A stretch of DNA of 64,000 bases from Musa acuminata AAA Group (taxonomy: Eukaryota; Streptophyta; Magnoliopsida; Zingiberales; Musaceae): positions 27,964,001-28,028,000 of the forward strand of contig NC_088330.1 of the NCBI RefSeq assembly GCF_036884655.1, in the 5' to 3' direction. Position 1 is the first letter of the stretch. Each line of letters opens with the position of its first letter. The notes beneath the pieces were generated by a model. The model ran no database searches, was not told the origin of the DNA, and saw only the letters and a list, made by a program, of their open reading frames with translations. Of this stretch, positions 1-13,000 are shown in pieces. The translations under genes and the position numbers were made by a program.

Positions 1-78
1 ATTTTCACTGTTAGAAGATTGTTTTATAAGGTCTTCCAAGTTACGTGTAACCATTTTGATATTTGTACTTGTAAGCAG

Positions 79-3000
79 TTTGCAGGAAGTGTATATATGA
101 GAAACTTAATGAAGAAGAGGCAGATTGCTGCCCTGTATGCAATATTCCTCTGGGTTGTGTACCTGTAGAAAAGCTCAGGTAAACTTGTTTTCCTCAGAAA
201 AGTAAAGCCCATTTTTTTAATTTTTGATCATGGTTTCCCATTTTGACTTTGCTATGTTTTATCACTTTTATTTGATCTCAGAAGCTTCACAAATTTGCTT
301 CTTGAGCTGTGAAATGTATATAATATTGTGTACATTTTTTTGTTTCCAGGTCTAATATAGCTTCAGCTTTTTAGAATGATACTACTTTACCGATTTTTTT
401 CTAGATAGATAGATATTGGAAGATTCGAATGAGTAATAAGAAGTGCCAATGGAAGATATAGAAACACTCAACAATATTGCATTAAGTTGTATAACAGGGT
501 TGATAGCTGTTCCAATGATGGGAAAATTACCATAATGCAGTTTTTGTTTAGGTCTTGAATAAATGGGCTTTAGAAATGAACAGTGCTATTATGTTCTTTT
601 GGTTTAGAGTGTGTGCATTTATGCAATCAGGATAAAAAGGTTGAATGCTTGCTAGACGGCATGTTGAAGGAAGCCTTAAAGATGATCTTCTTCTTCATAA
701 AAACGGAAAGTGAATAATAAGTTTTGTCTATATAAGCTGGTGAGAGGTGATGTCATGGAACTCTTGGAGATTTGTTCTAGTATCTCATGTAATCACTGCA
801 TATTTGGACTTTGGAGGCTCTGAGGTATCATGCATTAAGGTGGTCAGTTGATAGTGATAGTATGGAATCATACATTTTCTTACCTTCACTGCAAATATCC
901 CATCACAATGCCATTGCATATGAGTTTCCAAGTTAAACCAATGCTGATTATTATCAGTATTTCCATATGCCAGACTAGCACACACAACTTGCACAAATTA
1001 GTTCCAGCGAGGAGTTGTATGCAGGGGACCCATTTTTCCATCGTTGTTGTTTTCATCAGGGAAGTGCCACATGGAGTATAGCTTATAATCTAGGCTATTG
1101 TTTCATTAATCGAAAAGGCATGAAGGACTCAGGGAAACAAAGGGAACCTCACAAAAATCTGAATGTTAGATAGATGCATCGTAACAGTAGGAAAGATTGT
1201 TGAACATGTTAAAGAAGGTTGGATTGATCACAAAGGGCATAGTATATGAGAACCTGTTTGACCTTTAGGATCTGCTTGTTTTTGTTTGGAGACTAAGAGA
1301 GCAGAGTCTTACAATGGGTTTATGACAGTTTAAGCTTTAAAGTAGATCCAGTTTATATTTATGTTGAAAAGCTCAGTGTCATGCTATATGGTGAGACTAA
1401 CCAACTGAGCACTATATTAAATGATCTGTGTATCCAATTTAGCTGTTATAGGCAATGACTTCAAACCAAAACTGTCATTCATCTCATTATTATTGCTTTC
1501 CAAACTAAACCAATAAATATTTGTGTTATGTAATAGTGGTGTCCCATGACTTGCTAAAAGCTAGCCTGATTGATAAAAAATGTTGTGTCATCAGTCCAGA
1601 GCCCACCTGTGTTTAGCTAAAAATAAGGTTTAGAACGGGTGCAGCATAGCATTCTTGACAGTATCTGGAGTACTTCCTATTGTAATTTGCAAAATTCTGG
1701 TTGTTTGTAGCTTCTAATATGTGCCTTACCTGTTATATATCCTTTTCCTCGAGAGGCAATGATTTTTAAAATTTTTTGATAACATATTGTAATTTTATCA
1801 TCTTTCTTCTGCTATTATCTTTGGTATTGTAATTTTGTTTTTGTATGTGTATACATCCACATGCAACAGACATTTATATTGATCTACTTTAGCTCCATTT
1901 TCTATTCTCAGACCTGGCATAGTTTTCTGTTTTTTTGGATGAACTTGTTGTCTTCGAGAGAAGGTAGCCCTTTCCTTCTCTGATAATTTACTGAATTGAA
2001 AAAATACTTTTGGATAATGTCAAGCTTTTGTAACAAAGTAATATCTAGTGGTTCGCTCAGCAGACTTAGGATATGCCAGATTCTTGTGAAAAATTAGCAC
2101 ATGGAGAATCTGTTTTTGAGTTCACTACTCTTAAGGTTATACTGTGATATTTGTCTGTTAGTGCTTGTCTCATAACTAAATCATATGCAGAGCTGATCAC
2201 AATCTGCAAGATTTGAGAGCAAAGATATTTCCTCTCAAGAAAAAGAAGGCTGGAGCTCCTGATACAGTTCCTTCCATTGAACTGCCTGTTAAAAGAAAAG
2301 AAATATCTCTTTCTTCATTGGTTGTGAACAGTCCTCGAATTGCTACACAAACTGGTCTGACAGGAAGGCGAAAAAAAGTAGTTGGCAGTAGGGCTGCCAC
2401 AATTCATGGACGGAATCCTGCTACTGGTGAATTCAATAAAAATGAGAATGATATTGTTGATAAGTCAGCCAAAAAGTCAAGCTCAAATGGGAATCCAAGC
2501 AGGCTGATCCCAAGCAGAAAACAGGTTAAAGACATGATATTATATTCTTCTTTTTCTGGCTAACCAAGCCACAAGTGGTCTTTTGTTTAGATTCTTTTCC
2601 TTTCAAGAATTATGTTCACTTATAATTCGAAAAACATTTTCAGGCTTCTTCGGGTGCCGAGATATCCAACAACCTTGCTAATAAAAATATAGAGAATGGT
2701 GGAAAACCCCTTGTGGATAAGGCAGAGCTTTGGAAACCCTTAAATTGTTTGGTTGAAGCCGCAAATAGAACAAAGTCTTTTAGGTCCAGCCCACACAAAT
2801 CTGTTATTAAGGCAGAGGAAAAAAATGTTTCTGATAGTGAAGTAAATATTAACAAAACTAGGGTTGAGGAACATATTCATAAGTCCAAAGTAAAAGATGA
2901 GAACTTTGACAATGTTAAAATGCCTCCAATGACAGCAAAGGCCAGAAGGATAAAGGGAGTCGGCCAGAAAAGGAGGAAACTTGCGAACTCCATTCAAATG

Positions 3001-6000
3001 TTGCCTGATGCTGCAAATGCTCAAAGTGATAGGAGGATAACTCCATTGTGGTTTTCCTTAGTTGCTTCTTTTGACCAGTTATGTTGCTTGACACTTGGCA
3101 ATTGTCATTATCTGCCTGACACATGCTTTTGATATATAGTTGTGCTTGTACTTATCTCATGTGAAATGGTTTCAGGACAGGAGATTCCTCATTGCCCCAG
3201 ATATCAACTAGTTATTTAAGGATAAAGTGAGTCATGCTTTATTATCATGCAAACATGCTTTTTTAAAATTCCTTTTGAACATTTTTAAAATTGTGTTGGA
3301 ATGTAGCTGTAGTTTCTTTACTAATGTAAATATTTGCCCAGTCTTTTTTGTGAATATTGAAGTTGTAAGAAAGAACAGAGTGAGAAAATAAACAATCAAT
3401 TTACTGATTAATTAATGGTGCATATAATTACAATTTACTGGTGGCATGCATGATTTACATAATCAATCCATGAAATGGGCAACAGTTTTATCTGTATCTA
3501 CAGATACTAGTTGGTTATATGTGCAAGTGGCTAAGTCAGTTCTGCTTGGTTGTCTGATGGTCTTTTTTGACTAAATAACAAGTAAACTTATAACCTCAAC
3601 TTCTTATTTGTTTGGTTTGCTGATACTATGAAACAACCTGAATAACTTGTCAAAATTAATAGAAACGTATCAATGAACAGATAGCAAGTAATCCATATTA
3701 CCTCAAGAAAGAAGCACTACATGCAGTTAATATATCTCCATGAAGTTACACGTGGTTAATATATTTCCACAGAGAATTACCTTGAAGATTGTAAAGCAGA
3801 CTGAAAAAATAAGTTCATCAGTGTACTAAAGTGCTGAGTTGGTAAGAACCCCAAGAGGATAGACACTTTGGCTCAGGCTTACTGTGGTTACTTCAATGAG
3901 ATGGCTTGGTACAGTTGAAAATTCTCTTCCACTGAAGTGCAAAATATTTGTACCATATTTTGAGTATGATACTATAATGGGCGCCATGAAGTCTAGAGAA
4001 CATATGAGTCACATTAAGTCAATTGTGTTTTGACTAAAGTCATTTCTAATTCTATTATTTCTCCAATGTTGTCTCATGTCTGTTGATCCTTCAATCAAAT
4101 TTTATGCCGGGTCTTTAATCATCTAGTTTATTAATTTTCTATTGTTCTTTCCTTTTTGTTTGATCATAGAGATGGCAATGTGCCAGTTTCATACATTCAA
4201 AAGTACCTCGTCGTGAAGCTTAATCTTGTCAGTGAAGCCGAGGTGAGTTTCTCTCAAAAATAAATAAATACTACTTTGCGTATTGCACAAAAGTGACATT
4301 CATGAAATCATGAGATATTATTCTACTAATTTGTGCTTGCTTGTAGCAATCATAGAAATTTGGACAGCGTGCTTCGAAGAAAATGCATTTGCAGAGAGCC
4401 ATTTGCAATAGACAATAAATAATCCCTTTGATGCAGCACAAAAAGAGAATGAAGTAAATCTAGTTGACTTATATAGTTATGTCCATTTTCTGCAATCTTC
4501 AACAAATTGTCAAGCAACTGCAGACATTAAAAAATATTCTGTATAGGATAAAGATAATAGTACAATAAACTGAAATATTTTGAAGTTTTCCTTTTAGCTG
4601 CAGTTTGTTCTTGGAGCCAATTTGCATGGTAAATATTTGCTGGCAGAAACATCCAGTATTTTTATGGTTAGGTTATTCAAAAAATCAATTATTTAAAGTT
4701 CCAAAATTTGAGCTCAAAATTGAAAAAATGTATTATTTTGTTTATGTACTTACACTTCATGGTTGTTACAGGGGAAGCTAGAATTGCTGGCTATTATTTG
4801 TTTCCTTTTGGTTTCTTTGCATTTCTTTATGCAAGGTTCTAAACACCACTACTAGTATCCATATTGGAATATTGTTGATCCAGTATGTTTCAACAAGTAT
4901 GGTATGTATGCTATGATATCCCTTGCTGCACAGTGAAGAAAAAAAAAAACAATATTTAATGTGTCAGTACAAGAGTGACACTGATAAATTAGACCGTTCA
5001 ATAAAAATCTATTCATAGATGGACTGCTGCAATGATATCTCATTGCATTTATTTACAAGGATGGGTTCTTTTACTGAATGTCTAAAGTCGGAAGGCATGA
5101 CTTTATATGATTCTGAGCTGTTGCAAACCTTCTCTGCTTCTTTTAAGATCAGCTGTTGAAAATTTTCGATAGATACTGACATTCTATCCCCATACTTGCT
5201 GCTCTATGTTGCTGTCAGCATACATAGTTAAGGATATCACCCAGCCTGTGGTTTTAGATATTGCTCTTGCATTCTAGTGCCATCATCTTTTCCCCTGATT
5301 CTTCCTTTTCATATTTGTGTTCTAGATCTTGTGCTTCTTATGGAAACATGACCTATCAATTTACAGTTATGTCTAACCAAAGATTCTTGTAATCTTGAGA
5401 TGCTAAGTCACATATTTCAGTATGTTTATGTAAACAAATTGTGTGCAGAAAGAAAGCACCTTGTTTCATTTCCTCCTTGAAGATCCCAGTCCTGGTAACT
5501 TTTGACTGCAAACAAGCAGCATGCTTGCATTTGAGTGATGGTATCGGTTCATTTTCTAGGTGAATTTTGAGTAACCAGCCCATTTATAGCCCATAATTAG
5601 GTGTCACTGGGCTTTACTTGTTTTCCACTTAGATTTGTTCCTTTATGATTTGTTGGTAACCGATGTTCTATTTTATGATATTCCTATATACAAACTGGCA
5701 ATTCAAGCTAATTCGTCCTCAGAACATTTTCCAATTCCGAACATTTTTTGACATTCATGTCTCAAACATAGTGGGCGAGCTCTTTCTATTTGCTTCAGTT
5801 CAGGTGAAGCTACTTGGTTATTGTCACTAATCCTTGATTGGTGAAATGCTCAGTCTCTGTCAAAGACATATGGATGAAGAAGTAATGAGTTTGCAGATAA
5901 TGGATGAAATGGAAAATGAGTCTTAAACTCCATCAGTCGGTAAGGCTGAACTTGTGGACCAAATACTCTTTGATTATGAATCATCTGGGTGAGTTATATC

Positions 6001-6409
6001 CAATTAAAACTGAGTTGATTTGAGGGAATTATATGAAGATGTACACACACACACTCTTCAAATCTCTTTGATGCACATATGAATCATCTTTTTGTTTTTA
6101 TTTTTGACAGGTAATCCATATCTCTACCTTATCGTACTCATTTTCCTTTTGTTAAATGCACCTATATTGACAGACATCTCTTGTAATTACTATGCCCAGA
6201 TAGTTTCCTTGTGTTCAACTCTCTTGTGTTTACAGGTGGAAATCACATGTCGTGGCGAAATGGTGAGGCCCACGATGTCTCTGCACAGCTTAGTAAGACA
6301 GTGGCTGCAAGGGGGAACACCACAGAGGCTGCAGGCAGTTATTGGGACATCAGCCAAAGAATTCGTGGTAGTGCTAGGCTACAGGCGCTGCAGGCTTTCA
6401 GCCCAATGA
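79..6409 (+). CDS. DRIP: DRIP-type RING E3 ubiquitin ligase (DREB2A-interacting protein), 5' partial
   Basis: Six exons read as one frame: 79-178, 2191-2524, 2644-3077, 3176-3226, 4170-4242 and 6236-6409 (TGA), all with GT-AG introns and matching phases, giving 388 residues. The first exon, with the initiator Met and the first zinc ligands, is outside the window. The first visible exon holds the last RING ligands (CRKC, then CPVC) and ends GCVPVEKLR, as in plant DRIP1/DRIP2. A Lys/Arg-rich linker follows (PVKRKEISLSSLVV, GRRKK), then KAELWKPLNCLVEAANRTKS and WFSLVAS. The C-terminal ubiquitin-like (RAWUL-type) part has YLRIKDGNVPVSYIQKYL, SEAEVEI and GTSAKEFVVVLGY. Family members number about 420 residues, which fits the missing N-terminus. 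In Arabidopsis, DRIP proteins ubiquitinate the transcription factor DREB2A in the nucleus and restrain drought responses; that role here is by homology. The 2.0 kb intron (179-2190) and the 2.0 kb intron before the last exon hold nothing else I recognise. Confidence 0.92.
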
Positions 6410-7222
6410 ATGCAAAGCAACAACAATCTCGAACAATATTTCAATTGAAACGTCCCTTGCCTGCTGATTCTTCGGCATTCAGGGGTGGTCAAATGGACCT
6501 CCCTCTTGCATCTGAGGTGCTTCTCATATGTTTGATCAGCCTCTTCTCTTTATAAATGTATGTGAGCAAATGTTTTACTTCATGAGAATGTATTCTTATT
6601 CGTATAACTTGGTCTATAAAAGTGGTGCTGTGTTACTGACCTTAACAGGAGGAACCACTTTGTCCTCAGTTTAGTGGTTATGGGGTACATATTAATATGC
6701 TCTCATCCTAGGTTTCAAGGAAAGGCAAAGCACTTGATTTTACTACTATTTGTCTGTATATTTCTGATGGAAGAGTGTGCATGCTTTAGAATTTTCTGTT
6801 CACCACTGCTTTCTTTTCTGCTCCAAAAGCAAGGAAAATGCATTGCCATTTTTGAATGCATTTTAAACAATTTATCATCTACATTGGGTACTTGGAAACT
6901 ACAGGAGTCTGGAAAGCTTCTTTATCATAATGAGGTGGTTAGTTGTTGCCATTCTCAATTATAGATTGAAATGGTTTGGAACATAACAAGGAAAGTTGAG
7001 CATGTTGATGTTATCATCTGTAGTCACAAAGTAGAAATAAACAGGAGGTTAAAATATTATATCTAATTCACATCAAATGGTTCAGGTTTGTTACCAATTT
7101 TTTAGCAGATTCATTCCACATGTATATATAGACATATCTTTGTGTAAATAAAAAAGAGCTCTAGGGCTAGAAAATAAAATATCTTTGTCCACTAGTGCTA
7201 CATAAAATATTTCTAACACTTT
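6410..7222. other. 3' flank of the DRIP gene, no gene recognised
   Basis: AT-rich sequence after the DRIP stop codon. Its first part presumably contains the 3' UTR. Short open frames here (for example 6674-6964) show no domain, splice context or composition suggesting a gene. Confidence 0.5.
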
Positions 7223-7319
7223 GATAGAAACACTCACTCATTATGTTAAATGAAAAAATATTATTAGGGGCATCATTTTTCCTATTTGGATAGAAACACT
7301 CACTCATTATGTTAAATGA
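7223..7319. repeat. Direct repeat pair, 31 bp, 66 bp apart
   Basis: A 31-bp stretch beginning GATAGAAACACTCACTCATT occurs at 7223-7253 and again at 7289-7319 without visible differences. It lies at the left edge of the AT-rich repeat block and may record a small tandem duplication there. Confidence 0.75.
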
Positions 7320-7339
7320 TATCAAAATTAAGATAGAAT

Positions 7340-9560
7340 TTATTCTTTAGTATTTTTTTTGTTAAAATGGTGTGATCTAGTTTGAATCAAAATTTTTAGA
7401 CCCATAACAGTTTTCCTCTTCCTTGGCTGCTTCCTTTTTCACCTTCGTCTTCGTCTCTTCTATTGCTATTCCCCTCTTATCTTCCTTCTCCCCTTCTTCC
7501 TCCTTCTCTAAAAATATTTCTAAAATCTTCCAAAACTAAGGGAAAAAATATGAATAAGTATTATAATCATATATGGGTGCAGATATAAAAGTTTAAGATG
7601 CTTCTGATAAAGTTTTGTGAAATGCACTCAATTTTGAATTAAAATATATTCAAAAGCAAAATCTTGTATTGAATAGATTCTATATGAACAAGTATCTTCA
7701 GTTCATTTGTGATTGTAACATGTCAACTTCTACCAAATGATCTCAAACTTTCATAATTCTAGTAGAACATGATTCCAACAAGGATTTTAATAGATTTTTT
7801 TGACAATTTTTGGATAATCAATTTTCATATTTGGCACTAGTTGTTTTAAATTTTATGATAAATTTAGAATAATTAATTACCTAATTTGGTATATATTTGA
7901 GTAAGCCTAGTGAACGAGTTTATTGAGTTCTTTTTCGAGTATAACGGTCAACTTTCACCAAATCTTCTCAAACTTTGAGAATTCCATTAGGATAGCATTC
8001 TAACAAGGTTTTTAGTAGGGATTTTCTTATGAATTTAGGATTATTAATTATCAAATGTGGTGTTTTTTTTAGGCTATATGAACGAGTGTAATTTGATGAT
8101 TATAGTAAGTTCCATAACAAGGATTTTTTAGTATAGGATAATCTATTAGAACCGTATAGTAAGTTCATAACAAGGATTTTAGTAAGTTTTCACAATCTCA
8201 AACTTTCACAATCAATTAGAACCGGATCGATTTTAGTAATTTCTTGTAAAGATAATTATTTATGAATTTGGCATGTCTTTAGTAGAATCTCTGCATAAGT
8301 GTGTTTCAGTGTACTGAGGTTTCTAATAAAGATTGTACTATTTTTTTATATTATGATAATTTTAGAATAAATCATTGTTGATTTAGTTCGTTTTCAAGTG
8401 TAACTCATCAATTTCAACCAATTCATCTCAAACTTTTATTATTTTTAAGACCATAATTCTAACAAGGATTATACTGATTTTTTATATTATTATAAATTTA
8501 GATAACTGTTCTTCTGAATGAGTATATTTTAATTTATTTTCAAGTTTAAAGTGGTTAACTTTTATCAAATGACCTCAAACTTACATAATCTGTATAATAA
8601 GGGTTTTAGTATAATTTGTATTTTATTGTTATAATTTTTAAAATTTAATTATTAAATTTTATATGTTTTTATATAGTTCTATGAACCAGATTCAATTCAC
8701 AATTCTACTATAGCATAATTCTAACAAGAATTATACTAGTTTGTTAATCGTTTTATGAGAAACTGAGAATAATTAATTTCCCATTTTGTTTTTTTTTTTT
8801 GGGTAAGTTGTGTGAACTAGTTTATTTTAGTTCATTTTCAATTGTAATAGATCAATAATTTCCATCAAATGGCCTCAAACTTCTGGTAGTTCATGTGAAG
8901 CAATGTAATTCAGTTTATTTTTTAGTGTAATAGATTAACTTTACTCAAACTATCTTAAACTTTCACATTAGAGCATGACTATAATAAGGATTGTGCTGTT
9001 TTTATTTTATTTTATTTTATTTTATTATGAATTCTGGATAAGTTCGATTGTATTTGAGTTCGTCTTTGAATGTAACGTAGAAAACTTGGACAAAACCATT
9101 TCAAACATTCACAATTATACATGAATATTAAATCAACAAGGATTGTACTATTTTTTTTCATTTTATGATGAATTTAAAATTATTTTTTATAGAAATTGAC
9201 ATATTTTTTTGATATATTTTATGAATGAGATATTTCAATTTATTTTTGAATATAATAATATGTTTTTTGAAAATTCGAAAAGGACAGGGATGAGGAAAAT
9301 GAGAAGTAGAAGGAAGACAAACGACGAGGGGATAGAGAAGGAGAGTGAGGAGACCAGAGATTGAGAGGAGGACAGTGAAACAGAGATGAAGAAGGAGAAG
9401 AAGGCGGAAGAAAGATAGATAGGGCAGGAAAGAGGAGGAGGGTTTAAGAAATTTTGAATTGGTTGACTGAATCGAAACAGTTTACACAATTACGAGGGTT
9501 AAACTGACATTTCATGTAAAAAAGATTACTGGCATCATTTGTTAATAGATTATTCGTTTT
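7340..9560. mobile_element. Putative decayed TIR element with internal degenerate tandem repeats
   Basis: The left part (about 7365-7510) has GAATCAAAATTTTTAGACCC followed by a long pyrimidine-rich run (CTTCC, CTTCGTCTTCG). The right part (about 9280-9500), read in reverse complement, has ATTCAAAATTTCTTAAACCC followed by a similar pyrimidine run. The two ends therefore look like imperfect long inverted repeats. Between them a phrase like CAAATGATCTCAAACTTTCA recurs near 7730, 7955, 8190, 8410, 8565, 8860, 8940 and 9085, each followed by a form of TTCTAACAAGGATT. A long-TIR, Mutator-like non-autonomous element would fit, but no target duplication was established and no transposase is present. 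Confidence 0.4.
8998..9027. repeat. (ATTTT)n microsatellite
   Basis: About five pentamer repeats of TTTTA inside the degenerate repeat block. Confidence 0.8.
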
Positions 9561-10069
9561 TTTAAGAAAACGTTTATTCATTCATGAATTACGAAAAGTA
9601 GAAAAATGATGAGATAGCAAGGGATCATCAACTTCGATCAGCTTCAACTACATTGATGAAGCAAGCAGTAGAAAGACAACCTGTGATGTGATGATGGTGC
9701 CGATGTTCCAAGAAACTTGTGCAGGATTAACGCGGCAGTTGATGAATTGTTGTGACGCCCCTCAAATTGCTGGAAAAATTCAGTTTGATCATTCAGCGTA
9801 GCCAATCGCTGCACCAAATGGAGAATGGAGTCGGGGGGGCAAAGAAGATGTGTTCTATGGAAGCAGAATGTTGATGTTGATGAAATAAATTATCCATTTA
9901 TATATACATATATATGTGCAGTTTATAGAAATAAATACGAACAAAAAGATCTTACTTATGAGGGATATATATGTACTTTGCCGAAGGAGTGGAAGAATTA
10001 ATTAGGTCATCGTCGGCGGACAGGTTCGGAGCCGCGTGTGGTTCGTCGAGCGAGGCATCGGTTCCAAAG
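9561..10069. other. Upstream region of the prefoldin gene
   Basis: Intergenic sequence with the presumed PFD4 promoter and 5' UTR. The last ~90 bases become GC-richer (near 10010-10070), as expected for a 5' UTR. No convincing TATA box was found close to the ATG; a TATATATACATATATATG stretch lies about 170 bases upstream. A frame on the minus strand (about 9640-9890) is open for roughly 80 codons without a Met and was not accepted as a gene. Confidence 0.4.
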
Positions 10070-13000
10070 ATGCAGAAGGTAACCCTAACCTAACTCTTTA
10101 ACTCTAGACGGATGTTGTCTTCCTCGAAGCTTTTAGCTTTCTGCCAAGAGCAACCGGAAGATCTCTAAAAGACTTGATTTCGGTGCGGTTTCTAAGGGCG
10201 AAGGATCGGAGGCTCAAGTGACCTGGGAAGATCAGCAGAACATCAACAAGTTTGGGAGGTTGAACAACAGGTTCCACGAGCTCGAGGACGAGATCAAAGT
10301 GGCCAAGGTGTGTGCGTGATTCCGTATCGGTCTCGCGTTTGTTTCATGTATCCCCTTTTGATTCAGTCCAGTTTCGATGTTGTTGTTGTGCAACTCATGC
10401 GTGTTTTGATTCTTTAGATCGGTAAGAGGTCAAATATTCAATGCTTGTTTTTTCCCCCTTTTTATAGTTTTTTCTCTTTTCATCACTAAAATTAACAAAA
10501 TAGATCGTTTTCCTCGCTTCGAAATGTTTAACCGTGTTGGATAGAGAAGAGCGCTTGTTTGATGCCTATTTTGGCTTATCTTTCTTTCATTCGGATACAA
10601 CCAGCTTCCTGTTCGAGTTGATCTTTCAGCATCTTGTAACCCCGTAGTTCTTTGTTGCATGAAATTTATCTACACAATTGGCAATGATTTTCTCTATGCA
10701 TACCAGTTGGCAAAGGTGGGGTTTCTTCTTGTCTGTCTCCCCTTCTTTTAGCGACGGTTAACCAATTCACAGGAGATTTTCTAAGCGAACATATGTTCAT
10801 CGTGTTTTTTTAAGTTAAAATGAGGCCTTAGCAATTGGGTGAAGCTGTTCATTATGCTAAGATATATAAAAAAACAGAAAATTATACGTCTTTTTGCTCA
10901 TTATATGTCATTATTTTTAATAATTGAGTTTAAATAATAAATGCTTGTTTACGGCTGAAACTTATCTCGTGATTAGGGATATTATGGACAGACAAATGTT
11001 TTCAACTTGGTCGAATTGGTTGAAGGTCAAAAACTTTGGTTAAGGGTTCATTTGAGACAAAACTTATCCATAAAACTGTGATTGTATTAAGGTCTGCATA
11101 AAGAAGTTTTTTCTTTCATGTATTTGACAATCCATTTTTGTCAAAAATCAGTTGGTTGCAGCTCTTTGGTTTTGCATCTTCCAATGTTGGAGAAATAAAA
11201 CTTTCAAGGGAAGTAAGAAATGTGAAACATAATGATAGTAATATGTGAGTGACATAATTTGGAGAGAGCTCTGAAGTTAATCGTGGAGAAAAAGAGAACA
11301 AGCGATTGGTAATGGATGAACAAAATGTGCAAAATAAGTAACACTAGTTAGAGCATTCATGACTAATGATGTGTTGAATATCCATGATTCAGCATACATT
11401 CTTCTGTTGCTTCTATATCAATCTTTTAGTATTTGGTGTCCACTTTTGCTTTTTCATCATATATTTTGAGCACATAGAGGGATGGGGTTTAACTCTTTTT
11501 CTCGATTTATTTTCATTCACCACTCTTTGATTCTAACAAAGCATTCTAGAAATTGTAGTGGTTCTTGAGATTCTTTCAAAATGTGTTTAAATACTTGGTG
11601 CATTGTCATTTTCCTCCTCTGTAAGCAAAACCTAACCCCCATCCTAGAAGGCATGTATTGCATGTAATTTCCTAGCTCAGAAATAATTTCTTAGATTACC
11701 TCCTGAAATGTGCTTCTTGCTCAAGTTTCCGAATCTTCAATATTTCTACAAGGACACATGGTATCTTGTGACGTATACTTCATCTATCCATCATATACAT
11801 TAAATACCTTATAGGAGTAAGTAAATGAGTCTTGTATAGTCCCTTTCCCATAGCATATCTGTATAGGTGATTGAGTAGCTTGCTTCTTTTTATTTCTGCA
11901 TTCTAGTGATCATAGATGTAAGCTTCTTTATCTCCAAGTAAAAAAGGTATTTGTTTTATAACATCTTTTCCAATAGCGAAACTTTGACAGAGTTTACGTT
12001 CTCCTGGAACCTAGCTATATATTCTTTTATGTTAAATAGATACAAAGCAGAGTTGCAGCTGATTCTACAAGAATCTTGATAGTCATGTTTGCCCTACCAA
12101 ATGTCACTACGAAAAGCCTAAGTTTCACGACTATGGGATTATAAGATATCTACCTAGAGTCTAATGAATTAAAAGACTTCTCTTAGCAACATATATAGTA
12201 TGATATTCTACTTTCCATGAGAAATTTGTAGTCACATAATTAGTTACTACTTGGAGTCAGTTTGTTAGAATGCTCCATCTCATCATATTTTGCCCTATGC
12301 AGTCAAGGAAATAGGGATGGCTGTTAGCCAACATCCTATTGAAATCATTATATGCTTTTTCTTGAAAGGAACTTGCTAGCGGAGCTCCGATACTTTTTTT
12401 TAATTTTGCTTCAGGGGTACTAACCCCTATCTTCTGGACTCAATCGAGAACTTTAGGGATATCAGTTGGTATGATTGCTTATCAAGAAGGATACCATTCT
12501 CCAGTTCTCCCTTTGGAAAAAAGGAAAAGAAGAAAATGTTGAACTGCCATGTTCTAACAAGTGGTATAACATCAATATCAACGTAACCATCTGGACACTT
12601 GTCAGATGTGTTTATGAATGAATTCAAGGCTGTCCACTTGCCCTAAGCCGCTCTGATGAAAGTCTCAACTTAATCATTGTTGAAACATATCCTGCCTTGA
12701 CGATTCTCTCAGATTACATCTCATCAGTGATTGGAGAGCAGCATAGGCAGTTGTAGGCCTTCCAATATGACAGCTACTGTATTTAAAAATTTTAAAATAT
12801 CTTTGGAGGTGGTTACTTATTCATAGTCAACAAGGATCACCAGAAAGTGGATGTACCCCGTTCATTTTTGCACCTCATTCTCTTAGAGTATACCACTGCT
12901 TTAACATGGTTATTGAGAAGGCTTTAGACAACATGAATTTGGAGACTGAGTGCTTTTCAAGTGATTGACAGAGTCATTTTGTTTAATTAGATGCACTAAT

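Noticed and set aside
6211..6555. 114-codon plus-strand frame over the last DRIP exon
   Set aside because: Out of frame with the conserved DRIP C-terminus, which ends at 6409.
9640..9890. Minus-strand frame open for about 80 codons upstream of prefoldin
   Set aside because: No Met, no motif and no splice context that I could defend; may be a decayed repeat fragment.
10080..10098. Possible interstitial telomere repeat near the prefoldin start
   Set aside because: Only one full AACCCTAA and a partial second unit; kept as a telo-box-like site, not a telomeric array.
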